From NCBI RefSeq assembly GCF_023115465.1, contig NZ_CP096034.1, positions 2,542,001 through 2,606,000 of the forward strand: a stretch of 64,000 bases of DNA, in the 5' to 3' direction. Made by a program: the position numbers and the translations under genes. The notes under the pieces were generated by a model. The model was not told the origin of the DNA and did no database searches. It saw nothing but the letters and a program-made list of their open reading frames with translations. Numbering within the stretch: the first letter of the stretch is position 1; every line of letters begins with the position of its first letter. This document shows, piece after piece, positions 18,547 to 28,763 of this stretch. Source of the DNA: Gottfriedia acidiceleris. Its GTDB lineage: Bacteria; Bacillota; Bacilli; Bacillales; Bacillaceae_G.

Positions 18547-19991
18547 TTTCTCTCACCTTTCTTTAAGGAAAAGAATATACTTGTCCCCTTACCAATCTCA
18601 CTATTTGCCCAGATTTTCCCTCCGTGCTCTTCAACAATTTGTTTTGCGATTGCCAGCCCTAAACCACTACCGCCAGTTTGTGAATTTCTTGATTGTTCTG
18701 CACGGTAAAAACGTTCAAAAATAAATGGTAACGCAGCAGGATCAATCCCTTGACCATTATCTGTTACTTCAACAATTACTTCATTTAACTGTTCATTTAA
18801 TGAAAATGAAATTTTCTTCTCTTCTTTGTTCATATATTTCACACAATTGCTTACTAAGTTCGACAACACTCTTTTTAATTTCTCTCGATCCGTTGTAACA
18901 TTGATTGATTTATTTGACTGATTAAATTCTATCTTGATCCCTTGCTGCAGTAAATCTAAATAAATTTCCTCAATATAGCTTCCTATATATTTATTCATTT
19001 CGACATTTTCAAAGTGAAAGGGTTCTTTTTTTAAATCCAGTTTAGAAAACAAGAACAATTCATCGATTAATGAATCCATATCCTTTGCTTTAGAGTAAAC
19101 TGTTGATAAATATTTTTCCATTTTCTCCGGAGTATTTGCTACACCATCCTTTATCCCTTCCACATATCCAATTATTGAAGTAATTGGTGTTTTCAAATCA
19201 TGTGAAATATTGGACAATAGCTCTTTACGATTTTCTTCATATTGAATCTGGAGATTGATCGATTCTTTTAATTTGATTCTCATTTCCTCAAACGCTTTAT
19301 TTAATACACCGATTTCATCATTTGAACTCGTATCAATTACAAAATTCAAATCTCCAACTTTAATTTTTTCTGCACCATTTTTAAGTTTTGAGATTGGCCT
19401 AATAATGCTTCGGGAAACTAAATAGTTTAACATTCCGATTATCATAATAAATAAAAATAGCAATAAACCTAGTAAAATTGGAAAAAGATTACGAATAACC
19501 TCGGTATATGAGCTTGCCTTCTTTAAGACAAAAATACTCCCTTGACTTTGATCTGGAAAATAAAAATCAAATTTCACATACGTAAAAAATATATCATTAA
19601 TTTTAATCGTATCGCGAGTATTAATATTCGTTTCCTCAAACCCTGGAAGCGCTTGTTCCAACACTTTTTTGTCTAACGACGGGGAAGCGTACCCGATCTG
19701 TTTTCCCTTTCGGACTACAATTCCGATATTCTTATGTTCAATACTTTTGAGTTCCTTCTTATTAAGTAACTGCTTAGGATTATGTTTAGCAAGTAGCTTC
19801 AAATCAAGAAACAGACTTTCTTCTACTGTAGTCAAAGGCTTTTGTACATAAGTCTTTTTGTAAAGATTTTCTACAGACTTTACATCTCCTGTTATTGCAA
19901 AAATTATTAAAAAACCTGCTGCCAATAATAACGAGATCGAAAAAAGAATCACCCCAATATAAGACAACAGAAACCTCATTTTAATTGACAT
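18543..19991 (-). CDS. Sensor histidine kinase
   Basis: A 482-residue membrane kinase partnered with the regulator that follows. Transmembrane helix 1 is about residues 9-33. An extracellular sensor region of about 130 residues lies between that and helix 2 (about 168-192). A HAMP domain follows (190-245). The dimerisation domain carries the phospho-acceptor H264 in NISHDLKTPITSI. The ATPase domain has NLVSNCVKYMN (N box), VTDNGQGID, FERFYRAEQSR and GGSGLGLAIAKQIV. The signal sensed is unknown. Confidence 0.92.
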   Translation of the reverse strand: MSIKMRFLLSYIGVILFSISLLLAAGFLIIFAITGDVKSVENLYKKTYVQKPLTTVEESLFLDLKLLAKHNPKQLLNKKELKSIEHKNIGIVVRKGKQIGYASPSLDKKVLEQALPGFEETNINTRDTIKINDIFFTYVKFDFYFPDQSQGSIFVLKKASSYTEVIRNLFPILLGLLLFLFIMIIGMLNYLVSRSIIRPISKLKNGAEKIKVGDLNFVIDTSSNDEIGVLNKAFEEMRIKLKESINLQIQYEENRKELLSNISHDLKTPITSIIGYVEGIKDGVANTPEKMEKYLSTVYSKAKDMDSLIDELFLFSKLDLKKEPFHFENVEMNKYIGSYIEEIYLDLLQQGIKIEFNQSNKSINVTTDREKLKRVLSNLVSNCVKYMNKEEKKISFSLNEQLNEVIVEVTDNGQGIDPAALPFIFERFYRAEQSRNSQTGGSGLGLAIAKQIVEEHGGKIWANSEIGKGTSIFFSLKKGERN

Positions 19992-20250
19992 TTATTTCAC
20001 TCACTCGGTAATAAAATTTTATTTAAATAATCTTTTTTCTTAGCATGCAAGCTACTTTCGTAAACTACACACTCTAAAAATTAAAGTGTTTTTTCCAATT
20101 GAAATTATGTGAACTATATCATATAAATCTTAAAAAAGTGTAAAATTTTTGTGAAATAAGTCTAAACAACAAACATTTCATAAAATAGTTAAAAAATCAT
20201 CAATTATGTAGTTGAATTTGAATTTAAGATAGATTGAAAGGATGTGAAAT

Positions 20251-21228
20251 ATGAAAAATCAAAAAGAACGACTCGAATCAAAGGATTTAAGGATTTATCA
20301 AATATTAAATGCAAGGAGCGAACTAGCTGATGAGGATTCAGCATACTTATCCTATCTAGAAAAAGGGTTCAAAGGTGAAAAAAAATTTGATGAATGGACT
20401 TCAACACTTTCAGATAACTGGCTTTTCCTTAACGATTTATTGTTCGAATGTAACAAATCCGAATTCCAAATTGATTCGATTGGTATCAACGGAGAAACTA
20501 TCTATTTATTTGAAGTGAAAAATTTTGAAGGAGATTATTATATAGAAGGAGATCGATGGTATAAAACCACAAAAACCTAAATAAAAAATCCTTACGAACA
20601 ACTTAAAAGAACCGAATCCATGCTACGAAAATTACTTATTGAACATAAGATTCATTTCAAAATAAAACCACATTTAGTTTTTGTAAACTCCGAATTTTTT
20701 TTATACAATGCCCCTATGAACCTACCAATTACTTTCCCATCACAATTAAATCGCTTTATAAACGAATTAAACATGCAACATTTCAATTTAAATGTTAATC
20801 ATTTCAAACTCACCAAAGAATTTTTATCACTTCATAAAACAGAGTCAAAATACTCTCAATATCCAATGTATCACTATGACCAACTAGTAAAAGGGATCAT
20901 TTGTGTTAACTGTAATGCATATATAACCGAGGTTAAAAAGGGTAAGCTGATCTGTCAAGCCTGTGACTATGTAGAAGATCTGCCCAATAGAATATTAAGG
21001 AGTATTGAAGAACTTAAATTACTCTTTCCAGATAGAAAAATAACAACTAATGCGGTTTATGATTGGTGTGGAATTTATAAATCTAAAAAAGGAATTTGTA
21101 AAGTACTTCGTAAAAATTTCAATATGAATGGTCATGGAAAAATTTTTCATCTCTTTTCTTTTTTAGTTCCTCATGAACACCTCATGAGGAATCGTATTTC
21201 ACCTTTTTCCTTTTTTACTTCCTCATGA
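20251..21228 (+). pseudogene. NERD-domain protein interrupted by an in-frame stop
   Basis: The first part (20251-20580, 109 codons) starts at ATG behind GAAAGGATG and has NERD features: KGEKKFDEWT, FQIDSIGI and YLFEVKNFEGDYYIEGDRWY. It meets TAA at 20578-20580. The same frame continues at once (IKNPYEQLKRTESMLRKLL...) to 21228, the known continuation of NERD proteins. A Zn-ribbon (CVNCNAYITEVKKGKLICQAC) lies near the C-terminus. In relatives a Glu commonly sits where the stop is, so one GAA to TAA change would explain it. The NERD family is nuclease-related, but its role is unproven. Either a nonsense pseudogene or a sequence error. Confidence 0.8.
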
Positions 21229-21385
21229 ACATCTTATGAGGAAGCATTTTTCATCTTTTTGCTATTATACTTCCTCATGAGCACCTTATGAGGAAGCATT
21301 TTTCATCTTTTGCTATTTTACTTCCTCATGAACAACCCATGAGGAAGCATTTTTCATCTTTTTGCTATTTTACTTCCTCATGAAC
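21150..21385. repeat. 52-bp tandem repeat of terminator-like palindromes
   Basis: About 4.5 copies of a unit TTTTTCATCTTTTTGCTATT followed by TTACTTCCTCATGAACACCT and TATGAGGAAGCA. The TTCCTCATGA arm begins at 21167, 21219, 21271, 21322 and 21374, a period of 52, 52, 51 and 52. Each full unit is a palindrome (TTCCTCATGA ... TTATGAGGAA) followed by GCATTTTTC, so it resembles an intrinsic terminator repeated in tandem. The array covers the last codons of the NERD frame and the gap to the subtilase terminator. Confidence 0.85.
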
Positions 21386-21421
21386 TCATTTTTGTCTTAC
21401 TCTCAATAATTGGTCTCACAG

Positions 21422-21448
21422 AAAAACCACCAGCATAAAAGCTGGTGG
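21422..21448 (-). terminator. Terminator after the subtilase gene
   Basis: A perfect 8-bp stem CCACCAGC/GCTGGTGG with a 6-base loop and T5 tail on the minus strand, 22 bases after the stop codon. Confidence 0.9.
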
Positions 21449-21469
21449 CCATAATCTACAAAACAAAAC

Positions 21470-24400
21470 TTATCCTAATGGTTTAATATAATCGTCAATC
21501 GTTTTCCCTTTATATTTTGTAACTGGTTTGATTTTTCCAGATACATCAGGGTTTTGCATTAAATAGTTTCTCTTAACAAAATCAAGATCTTTGAAATCAA
21601 CTTTTCCGTCGAAATTGATATCTGCATTTCGATCATTTGTATTTAGTTTGCTAGTGATGTAGATTGCATCAAGTATATCTACAACGTTATCATTGTTAAC
21701 ATCTCCAGCCTTCATCGTTGCGTAGTAGAAATATTTTAATTTTCCAGCATCCATTGCACCGTATGAATCTACCATTTCATTAACATTTACATGTCTTTCA
21801 AAATGTCCTGGTATTTTGATAACGATTTCGTATGATTGATCTAGTAATGGTAAATTTGGTACTGAGAATCTAGCAGCACTGTTGATGGTTGCATCATAAC
21901 GTTTTCCATCTGTACCGCCAATAATGTATACTTCTGCTCCTACTTTTGAGTAATCCTTCTTTGTATCTAACCAAATTGAATTACCTGGAATAAATCCATC
22001 AGGTAGGAATCCACCTTCAAGAATTGAGTAAGATGGAATGATATTAACACCTTGTCCAAATTTGTTGTTAATCGTCATTTGTGGTTGACCTAAAATGTTC
22101 GCTTTAGCAGTTTGGAACCCTAATTGTTGAACCCATTTTGTATATAAGCTTGGCTTATCTTTTACTTTTAAAGTAATCGTAGCCACTGGCATATTAGCAT
22201 TAATTCCTGTTGAAGGAGTTGGTCCATCTAAACTTGTCGTTAATTTAAGCCAGTTATTAGATGTATCGGTTTTTTGATCTTGAGCGGTTAAGTTAGCTGT
22301 TAATCCTAAAGCCTTTGCTGCATTAACAAATTCGCTACTTATTTCAGTACTTTGGTATTCAAATACATCTTTAGGATAAGCAAGTGTAAACTCACCACCC
22401 ATTAAGTTTTTAATGTTATGTTCACTTAATGTTACTTTAACAGTATCACCGTATTTTGCGTCAAATTTGTCAGTTGTTAATTTGATGTAAGGTTGTCCTT
22501 TTTTAACTAATGTGTATGTTTGACTTGGGTGATTTTGAATACCGTTTGTTGCAATGTCTTGGCCTAATAAAGTCATTGTTGAGAAATTTTTCTCTGCTTG
22601 GATTTTTCTTGTATATTCAAAGTTACCATTGCTGTCAACGACTAATGGTACATTACCAATAGGGTTTTGTGCACCAGTTACTTTAACTGTATTTTTAGAT
22701 TGGTCAATCTTATCACCGTTTTTGTTAATTTGATCAATACTTGAATCTGAAATATTACCAGTAATTTTTAGTCCTGCATCATCTACTTCATAAACTCCAC
22801 CTGGAACATTCATTTTCATCGTTGGTAGCGTATTATCAATGGCAACTTGCTGAGACTTTTTAAATACTTTTCCTTCTTCGTTTGTACCAACAACTTCAAT
22901 TTCATATCGTCCTGGAGAAGCAAGAGCTTTTGTAACATGAACTGGTTGGTCAGGATTTCCTGTGAACGGGAAGTAAAGTCCGTTAAATCCACCATCTAAA
23001 CCGAATGTCATTCCTTCATTAAATCCACCATCAAATGCGTCGATCATCCCTAATTGCTCACCAGTATCCGCATTCTTTAAAATGATATCAACTGTTTCCA
23101 TGCGACTATTCAGAGAGAACGCGATTCCAGTAGATCCAGAGATTGGGAACGGTAAATCTCTTCTTGTATTAAAAGCTTTTGTTGTTAATAAAACCTCTTT
23201 AACTCCTTGCTCCATTTTATTTAAGCCAAATGGAATTTGATATACTTCACTACTGTCTTCTTTATTCGTAAAAGTAATGTATCCTTCATAAATGCCTAAT
23301 TCAGCTGTTTTTGGAACAGTAAGGATTGGTTTAATTTTTGACATACCTTGAACTTTTGCTCTAACTTCTGATGGCATATCTAGAGTAATACCATTCTTTA
23401 CTGCATCCTTATCGTAACTGTCAATTTTATTAAATTGAACCTTTACGTCAAACACTTTATCTTCATTTGAATTATTTGTAAGTTCAATTGTCTTTTTGTC
23501 TGTATAATCCTCTTCTGTTGAAACAATAGCCCCATAGCTTAGGTCACCAGACGTCTCAGGGATCATCATTTTTTCACCATTTTCATCTAGTGTTGGCGCT
23601 TCGTCCTTCACACCAATTTGAATTGAAGAGTGTACAGCTTCATCTGCATCAATTCTTCCCGATCCTTCTTCAAAAACACTATATGATCCGTTTAAGGCAT
23701 CTGCTGTATTCATTAATGCTAACTTAACTTGCTCAGGAGTATAGTCAGGATGAGCTTGTAAAATTAAAGCAGCAGAGCCTGTAACATGTGGTGCAGCCAT
23801 CGAAGTACCATCAAATCGTGCATATGCATGTTCGTAGTCATCTTTATGTGCTACTCCATTATAGTAAGCAGGAATTGAAGAAAATACAGCCACACCAGGT
23901 GCAGTGACCTCTGGCTTAATATCATAATATCTTCTAGCTGGTCCTTTTGAACTAAAGTCCGCCAATTTATCCCCATCAGTCTCATAAGATCCAAAATCAT
24001 TCATCGTTACGGTAACATTACCTTTTGATAGCATATTGACAAGTTTTGTACCTTGATCATTTGGAATACTAAAAGTTGGGATAAAGTCAAAGTTGTTTCC
24101 GAAATAATAAGGTATATAAGTTTCACCAGTGATATTATTGAACATGATTACGGCCTTAGCACCATTTGCCTTTGCATTCTTAATTTTTACATTTAAAGTT
24201 AAATCGCCACGCTCCATCAGTACAATCTTATCTTTAACATTTTTACCATTGTAATCGGTAACTTGACCTTTACCTACATAAACAATTGGAAGGTTAGATC
24301 CCTTTAACGTATTGAGATTAGTATAATCTGAACCTAGCATTCTCATATTATCTAATTTAGCAGTTTCAGTTGCTGAAGCTGCAACTGCATTACTAGTTTG

Positions 24401-25633
24401 GACTGTAATTGGCGAACTGCTTGCGCCAACTGTAATACCAAGCGCTGATGAAGCTGGGCTTCCAATCGTATACTGGTTAGGTCCAGCATTACCAGCAGCA
24501 AGAACACAAACTGTTCCAGCTACAGTAGCATTATTGATCGCAACCGCCAATGGATCAAGCGGATTAGCAACAGGTGCTCCTAATGATAAGTTAATGACAT
24601 CCATCTTATCTTCTACTGCTTTTTCAATTCCTGCAAGTATTGTATTCGATGGTCCAGAACCATATGGTCCAAGAACTTTATAGCCATAAAGTTCGACTTC
24701 TGGAGCTACACCTGTTATGGCAAAATCGGATTTATTTTTACCCGTTCCCGCAATAATACCTGATACATGTGTTCCATGTGCCGTATACCAAGGTTCACCT
24801 GAAATTGGACTTATTTCAGGTTGTCCAGATTTTTTCCAATCATCATAAGAAGACTCCATAGGATCTGAGTCGTTATTTACAAAATCATATCCTCCTTTAT
24901 ACACATCTTTTATATCAGGATGAGTATAATCGATACCTGTATCAATGACACCTACTTTAATACCTTTACCAGCGATACCTTCTTTATGTAGTTTTTCAGC
25001 ACCGATTTGTTCCATATTATTTAATTTTATCGATGCGTTGCTATTCGGCTCACCACTTTGTTCTACAAATGGTTCAACCGTAATTTCTCGATCTTCATAA
25101 ACAGCATTTACCGTATCTAATGTTAAAAGTTCTTTTACTTCATTAGCAGGTAGCGTTATTGCAACACCGTTAAATATACTCTTGTATTCTCTTTTAATCT
25201 CAACCGATTTTAATTTTGCATTTCCATTTAATTGTTCTTTGAATTTTTTATGAGATTCTTCTACTTTATCTCTTGACTCCTGAATGGAAGCTTTAAGACC
25301 ACTAGTTTGATTGATTTTAAAATCAATTTCTGATGGTGCTTGTTTAAACTGAACAATCACATTTAAAGGTGAGTCTACATTTAAATCTACATCAGGCGAA
25401 ATCTTTAGCCCCCCGGCATTATTATTTTCTTGCATGCTATGAATCATTTCCCGATCGGCGTTAGAAATATTTTTTATATAACTATCAATATCTTTAATAC
25501 TAGTATTTGAACCCGTAGAGTTTGTCACAGCAAATGTTTTGTGACCATTAATTAAACTAGCTGAAAATAAGCTAGAGGTAATTACCCCGGCAGTCATTAC
25601 TTTGACGATTTTTTTGTTTTTACACTTATTCAT
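21470..25633 (-). CDS. Large secreted subtilisin-like serine protease with cohesin-like and dockerin-like modules
   Basis: A 1387-residue S8 protease related to Vpr. It has a signal peptide (1-35) and an I9-type propeptide (about 85-188). The catalytic domain carries D231 (VIDTGIDYTHPD), H286 (AHGTHVSG) and S611 (GTSMAAPHVTG), with N382 in AAGNAGPN. A PA domain is inserted at about 430-550. Next come beta-sandwich domains. A cohesin-like domain (about 1050-1185) starts KLTTDKFDAKYGDTVKVTLS and contains GGEFTLAYPKDVFEYQ. Near the end are two Ca-binding dockerin-type repeats (GDVNNDNVVDILDAIYI and ADINFDGKVDFKDLDFVKR, about 1309-1360). Typical Vpr is about 800 residues. No SLH or sortase anchor is seen. 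Likely released to the medium or cell wall to degrade protein. Confidence 0.92.
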   Translation of the reverse strand: MNKCKNKKIVKVMTAGVITSSLFSASLINGHKTFAVTNSTGSNTSIKDIDSYIKNISNADREMIHSMQENNNAGGLKISPDVDLNVDSPLNVIVQFKQAPSEIDFKINQTSGLKASIQESRDKVEESHKKFKEQLNGNAKLKSVEIKREYKSIFNGVAITLPANEVKELLTLDTVNAVYEDREITVEPFVEQSGEPNSNASIKLNNMEQIGAEKLHKEGIAGKGIKVGVIDTGIDYTHPDIKDVYKGGYDFVNNDSDPMESSYDDWKKSGQPEISPISGEPWYTAHGTHVSGIIAGTGKNKSDFAITGVAPEVELYGYKVLGPYGSGPSNTILAGIEKAVEDKMDVINLSLGAPVANPLDPLAVAINNATVAGTVCVLAAGNAGPNQYTIGSPASSALGITVGASSSPITVQTSNAVAASATETAKLDNMRMLGSDYTNLNTLKGSNLPIVYVGKGQVTDYNGKNVKDKIVLMERGDLTLNVKIKNAKANGAKAVIMFNNITGETYIPYYFGNNFDFIPTFSIPNDQGTKLVNMLSKGNVTVTMNDFGSYETDGDKLADFSSKGPARRYYDIKPEVTAPGVAVFSSIPAYYNGVAHKDDYEHAYARFDGTSMAAPHVTGSAALILQAHPDYTPEQVKLALMNTADALNGSYSVFEEGSGRIDADEAVHSSIQIGVKDEAPTLDENGEKMMIPETSGDLSYGAIVSTEEDYTDKKTIELTNNSNEDKVFDVKVQFNKIDSYDKDAVKNGITLDMPSEVRAKVQGMSKIKPILTVPKTAELGIYEGYITFTNKEDSSEVYQIPFGLNKMEQGVKEVLLTTKAFNTRRDLPFPISGSTGIAFSLNSRMETVDIILKNADTGEQLGMIDAFDGGFNEGMTFGLDGGFNGLYFPFTGNPDQPVHVTKALASPGRYEIEVVGTNEEGKVFKKSQQVAIDNTLPTMKMNVPGGVYEVDDAGLKITGNISDSSIDQINKNGDKIDQSKNTVKVTGAQNPIGNVPLVVDSNGNFEYTRKIQAEKNFSTMTLLGQDIATNGIQNHPSQTYTLVKKGQPYIKLTTDKFDAKYGDTVKVTLSEHNIKNLMGGEFTLAYPKDVFEYQSTEISSEFVNAAKALGLTANLTAQDQKTDTSNNWLKLTTSLDGPTPSTGINANMPVATITLKVKDKPSLYTKWVQQLGFQTAKANILGQPQMTINNKFGQGVNIIPSYSILEGGFLPDGFIPGNSIWLDTKKDYSKVGAEVYIIGGTDGKRYDATINSAARFSVPNLPLLDQSYEIVIKIPGHFERHVNVNEMVDSYGAMDAGKLKYFYYATMKAGDVNNDNVVDILDAIYITSKLNTNDRNADINFDGKVDFKDLDFVKRNYLMQNPDVSGKIKPVTKYKGKTIDDYIKPLG

Positions 25634-26263
25634 CTACATTCTCCTTTTTTTCACTTTTCTGAAAAATCTTACAATTATCATTATAATAAGACAAATACAG
25701 AAAGTGTATTGGGGAATTTAGACGAAATTAAACTTCATTTTTCTACAAAAAATACATTCATTCCCAATAAATCTTTTTATTATTCGTTATGATAATCTCT
25801 AAAAATTTAGTAGATTTCAAAAAGGAACATTAAAATTATATACAAATTTATTAAATAAAGTCAGATTATTCGTCTATTTTTTTAACTTAGTTTTAATCAT
25901 TTTCATATGGGCTTCTTTATGAAAATAAAAAAGTGAAAAAATCACAAAAGGATGTTTTTTGTTGTTTTTTGTAAGATTTTTTCACCTAAAATTTGCGGGA
26001 TTTGTAGGAATTCATTTCAAATTTCAGGATTTTTTTATTAAAAACAATATATTAAACTAAAAAAGCTATACTCTTTTTTGAAGTATAAGATTTAGATATT
26101 ATTATAATCAAGATCACTTCTCTTAAAAACAGTTTAATGCGCTTATAATTTCATCTAATTTTTTTCCATTGGCATTTTATTTGGCGTTTTCAGCTTTTTT
26201 TAGTTTGAAAGTATATATAAATAAAAAATACACCTCTATTAATGAGGTGCATAGCATGATCAT
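25634..26263. other. 630-bp intergenic gap with an inverted repeat
   Basis: No gene detected. It holds the subtilase promoter region and, at about 25,933-25,985, an 11-bp inverted repeat (GTGAAAAAATC / GATTTTTTCAC) around a 31-base T-rich loop. Base composition is extremely AT-rich. Confidence 0.4.
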
Positions 26264-27016
26264 TTATTTATGAAAGAGGACTCGATCATACTTGATTTCC
26301 TTACTTAATGTTTCCCCATCTTTTTCAATAGGAATATAGCAAATTACCATACCACCTATTGTTTTTTCATTTGGAATATTAAAATGTATCATCGTTTTTG
26401 CGCTTTTCCAAACATCAATTGTTGTTGGTAGTGCCACAAGATCATCCTGCCGATCGTAATTTCCTGCGATTATTCCAGTGTTTTCATTCTTTATACCATC
26501 AAATGTGCACAATTCTACTCCAGTATAATCTGTTTTGAATGTTACATTATAATAAGTATTTTTTTTATCTTTCCATCTCTCTATTTCAAAATTATGGTTT
26601 TTTGTATTCGTTAACAACATTTCATCCATTGGTTCAATAGTTGAATCTTTTTTTGCAGTTGCTTCATTATCAAGTTTGAATTTATATTCACCAGATGCTT
26701 TATAACCATCCATTTCAACAATATAAATACCGCTTCTAGGTATAGTAAAAGAACCTTGATATTTTGCCTTCTTTTTAATTGATGTTTCAAAAACAATATC
26801 TTTCGTTTTTTTATTATAGACAATTAAATCTACATATCCTTTATTGACAATAAATGAATAGTCAATGTAGTACATTTCTCCTTTATGTGCACTAAACGAA
26901 GTTAATTTATCATAATCATCCAATTCAAAAGAGTTGCCATTAGATGATTTCATGGCACAACTCGACAATAATACACATATTAAACTTACACACACGATAA
27001 ACATTTTCTTTCTCAT
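26264..27016 (-). CDS. Putative lipoprotein
   Basis: A 250-residue exported protein. The ATG at 27016 is chosen for its AAAGGGG site 8 bases upstream; the longer frame begins with a GTG lacking a site. The signal peptide ends in lipobox LLSSC (Cys about 20), so it is probably anchored to the outer membrane face. After it, a beta-rich region of about 90 residues (KGEMYYIDYSFIVNKGYVDL ... GIYIVEMDGYKASGEYKFKL) resembles a small Ig- or carbohydrate-binding-like sandwich. A second beta-rich half follows. No family recognised. It is monocistronic. Confidence 0.7.
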   Translation of the reverse strand: MRKKMFIVCVSLICVLLSSCAMKSSNGNSFELDDYDKLTSFSAHKGEMYYIDYSFIVNKGYVDLIVYNKKTKDIVFETSIKKKAKYQGSFTIPRSGIYIVEMDGYKASGEYKFKLDNEATAKKDSTIEPMDEMLLTNTKNHNFEIERWKDKKNTYYNVTFKTDYTGVELCTFDGIKNENTGIIAGNYDRQDDLVALPTTIDVWKSAKTMIHFNIPNEKTIGGMVICYIPIEKDGETLSKEIKYDRVLFHK

Positions 27017-27259
27017 TTTCGATCCCCTTTGTTTAATGACTAACTTAATAGTCACATATACACAAAGAGTTGGAAAGCAAAATTATTATAAACTACTTCA
27101 CCGTTTCTTCCTCTAATTCAGTACTAAATCTTACCAAAAATTAGTAGTATTTAGTTCGAATCAATGTGTCAAATATACGAAATTTAGACTATCCCCCCCT
27201 TAATTCAGCAGGTCTATTTAACTAGTTTTATACAGAAAAAGATAAAGGCCTAAATTTGC

Positions 27260-27289
27260 AAAAAAAAAGACCCAATCAAATGATTGGTC
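27260..27289 (-). terminator. Terminator after the acyl-CoA ligase gene
   Basis: GACCAATCA pairs with TGATTGGGTC (one bulge) on the minus strand, followed by nine T. Confidence 0.85.
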
Positions 27290-27296
27290 TCTAAAA

Positions 27297-28763
27297 TTAC
27301 TTAAGATTTCTTTTTAAAATTTTCCCTGTACTATTTTTAGGCAGTTCTTTTACAAAATAAATTTCCTTAGGAACTTTATAATAAACAAGTGCTTTTTTAC
27401 AAAAATCAATGATCTCACTTTCTGAAAGTGAATCATTTGAAACGACTAAATAAGCACACACGCTTTCACCTATTAATTGATTAGGTTTTCCGACTACCGC
27501 TGCTTCAATAATATTAGGATGTTGATAAAGTCTCTCCTCTATTTCTCTAGGGTAAACATTATATCCGTTCGTTATAATTACATCTTTTTTTCGATCTAAT
27601 AAAAATAAATATCCATCTTCATCTTTTTTACCGAGATCACCAGTTTTAAACCAACCGTTAAAAAATGCTTTTTCAGTTACTTCTATATTATTTAAATAAC
27701 CACTCATCACATTCGGTCCAATCGCAACAACTTCTCCTACTTCACCAGTTGGAACTTCTTCGCCATTTTCATTTACTATTCTTGTTGCAACACTAGGTAG
27801 ATCAAGACCAACTGATCCTGGTTTACAAATCCCACGATATGGATTGAAAGTAAGAACTGGAGCTGTTTCAGATAATCCATAGCCTTCTACAATTAAGACA
27901 TTGTATTTTTCTTGAATTGACTGTAATAATTCGATTGGTATCGATGCCCCACCTGAAATACATGCTCTCAAACTACTAAAATCGTTTGCTGTCGCACTCT
28001 TTAATTGATATAAATAATTATAAATCGTCGGTACTGCCGCAATTAAAGTAGCTTTTTCTTTTTTGATTACCTCAACTAATTCAGCTGGGTTAAATTTAGG
28101 TATGATGATTGTTGATGCTCCATTTAACAAAATCATATTTACACATAATGTTAAGCAAAATGAATGAAACATTGGAAGGACTGCGATCATTTGATCATTT
28201 TCACTTAATTCGATTAACCTGGAAAAATCATTTGCATTTTCAATTAAATTAAAATGAGACAACATTGCCCCTTTAGGGTTACCGGTTGTTCCTGATGTAT
28301 ATAGAATAACAGCCGTATCATCTTGAAGGGTTTCAATTTCTTCTAATTGATTTTTTATTACCGTCTGTTGTATTTCATCTATTAAAATAATATTTAATAA
28401 TGAAGGACACTGATTTTTAACACTTTTAAGTTTTTTCTCCTGTTCACTAGTTGATATAACAAGTTTTGTAGAAGAGTCTTTTAAAATATAGCCGAGCTCA
28501 CTTTCCGTAAAAGCTGGGTTTAATGGAATGACGATTGCACCTAATCTTAATATTGCTAAATAAGCTTGTACAAACTCAGGAGAATTTCCTAATAAAATCG
28601 CAATTTTATCTCCCTTTTCAATCTTATTTTCAACTAATAGTTGTGCTATGTTTTCACACGAAGAAATGAGTTCTTCATAATTTATTTTGTTTCCATCGTA
28701 ACTAAAAGCTATGTTTTTACCTTTTTTATCTGCTACCTCTTTAATCATCCCATATATATTCAT
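27297..28763 (-). CDS. Class I adenylate-forming enzyme (fatty acyl-CoA ligase type)
   Basis: A 488-residue acyl-AMP/acyl-CoA synthetase, probably activating a fatty or other carboxylic acid. Motifs in order: the AMP-binding P-loop ILYTSGTTGNPKGAMLSH, the region EGYGLSETAPVLTFNP, GWFKTGDLGKKDEDGYL, DRKKDVIITNGYNVYPREIE, and the C-terminal catalytic lysine in PKNSTGKILKRNLK. Length fits stand-alone ligases such as those annotated LcfB or FadD. No neighbouring fatty-acid genes; the beta-oxidation operon lies about 16 kb away. The ATG at 28763 follows a weak site. Exact substrate unknown. Confidence 0.88.
   Translation of the reverse strand: MNIYGMIKEVADKKGKNIAFSYDGNKINYEELISSCENIAQLLVENKIEKGDKIAILLGNSPEFVQAYLAILRLGAIVIPLNPAFTESELGYILKDSSTKLVISTSEQEKKLKSVKNQCPSLLNIILIDEIQQTVIKNQLEEIETLQDDTAVILYTSGTTGNPKGAMLSHFNLIENANDFSRLIELSENDQMIAVLPMFHSFCLTLCVNMILLNGASTIIIPKFNPAELVEVIKKEKATLIAAVPTIYNYLYQLKSATANDFSSLRACISGGASIPIELLQSIQEKYNVLIVEGYGLSETAPVLTFNPYRGICKPGSVGLDLPSVATRIVNENGEEVPTGEVGEVVAIGPNVMSGYLNNIEVTEKAFFNGWFKTGDLGKKDEDGYLFLLDRKKDVIITNGYNVYPREIEERLYQHPNIIEAAVVGKPNQLIGESVCAYLVVSNDSLSESEIIDFCKKALVYYKVPKEIYFVKELPKNSTGKILKRNLK

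Noticed and set aside
21150-21385. CRISPR array
   Set aside because: The repeats are contiguous, 52 bp apart and nearly identical throughout, with no unique spacers and no cas genes nearby.
21470-25633. Cellulosome component
   Set aside because: Dockerin and cohesin-like modules are present, but there are no glycoside hydrolases or scaffoldins nearby; the catalytic part is a subtilase.
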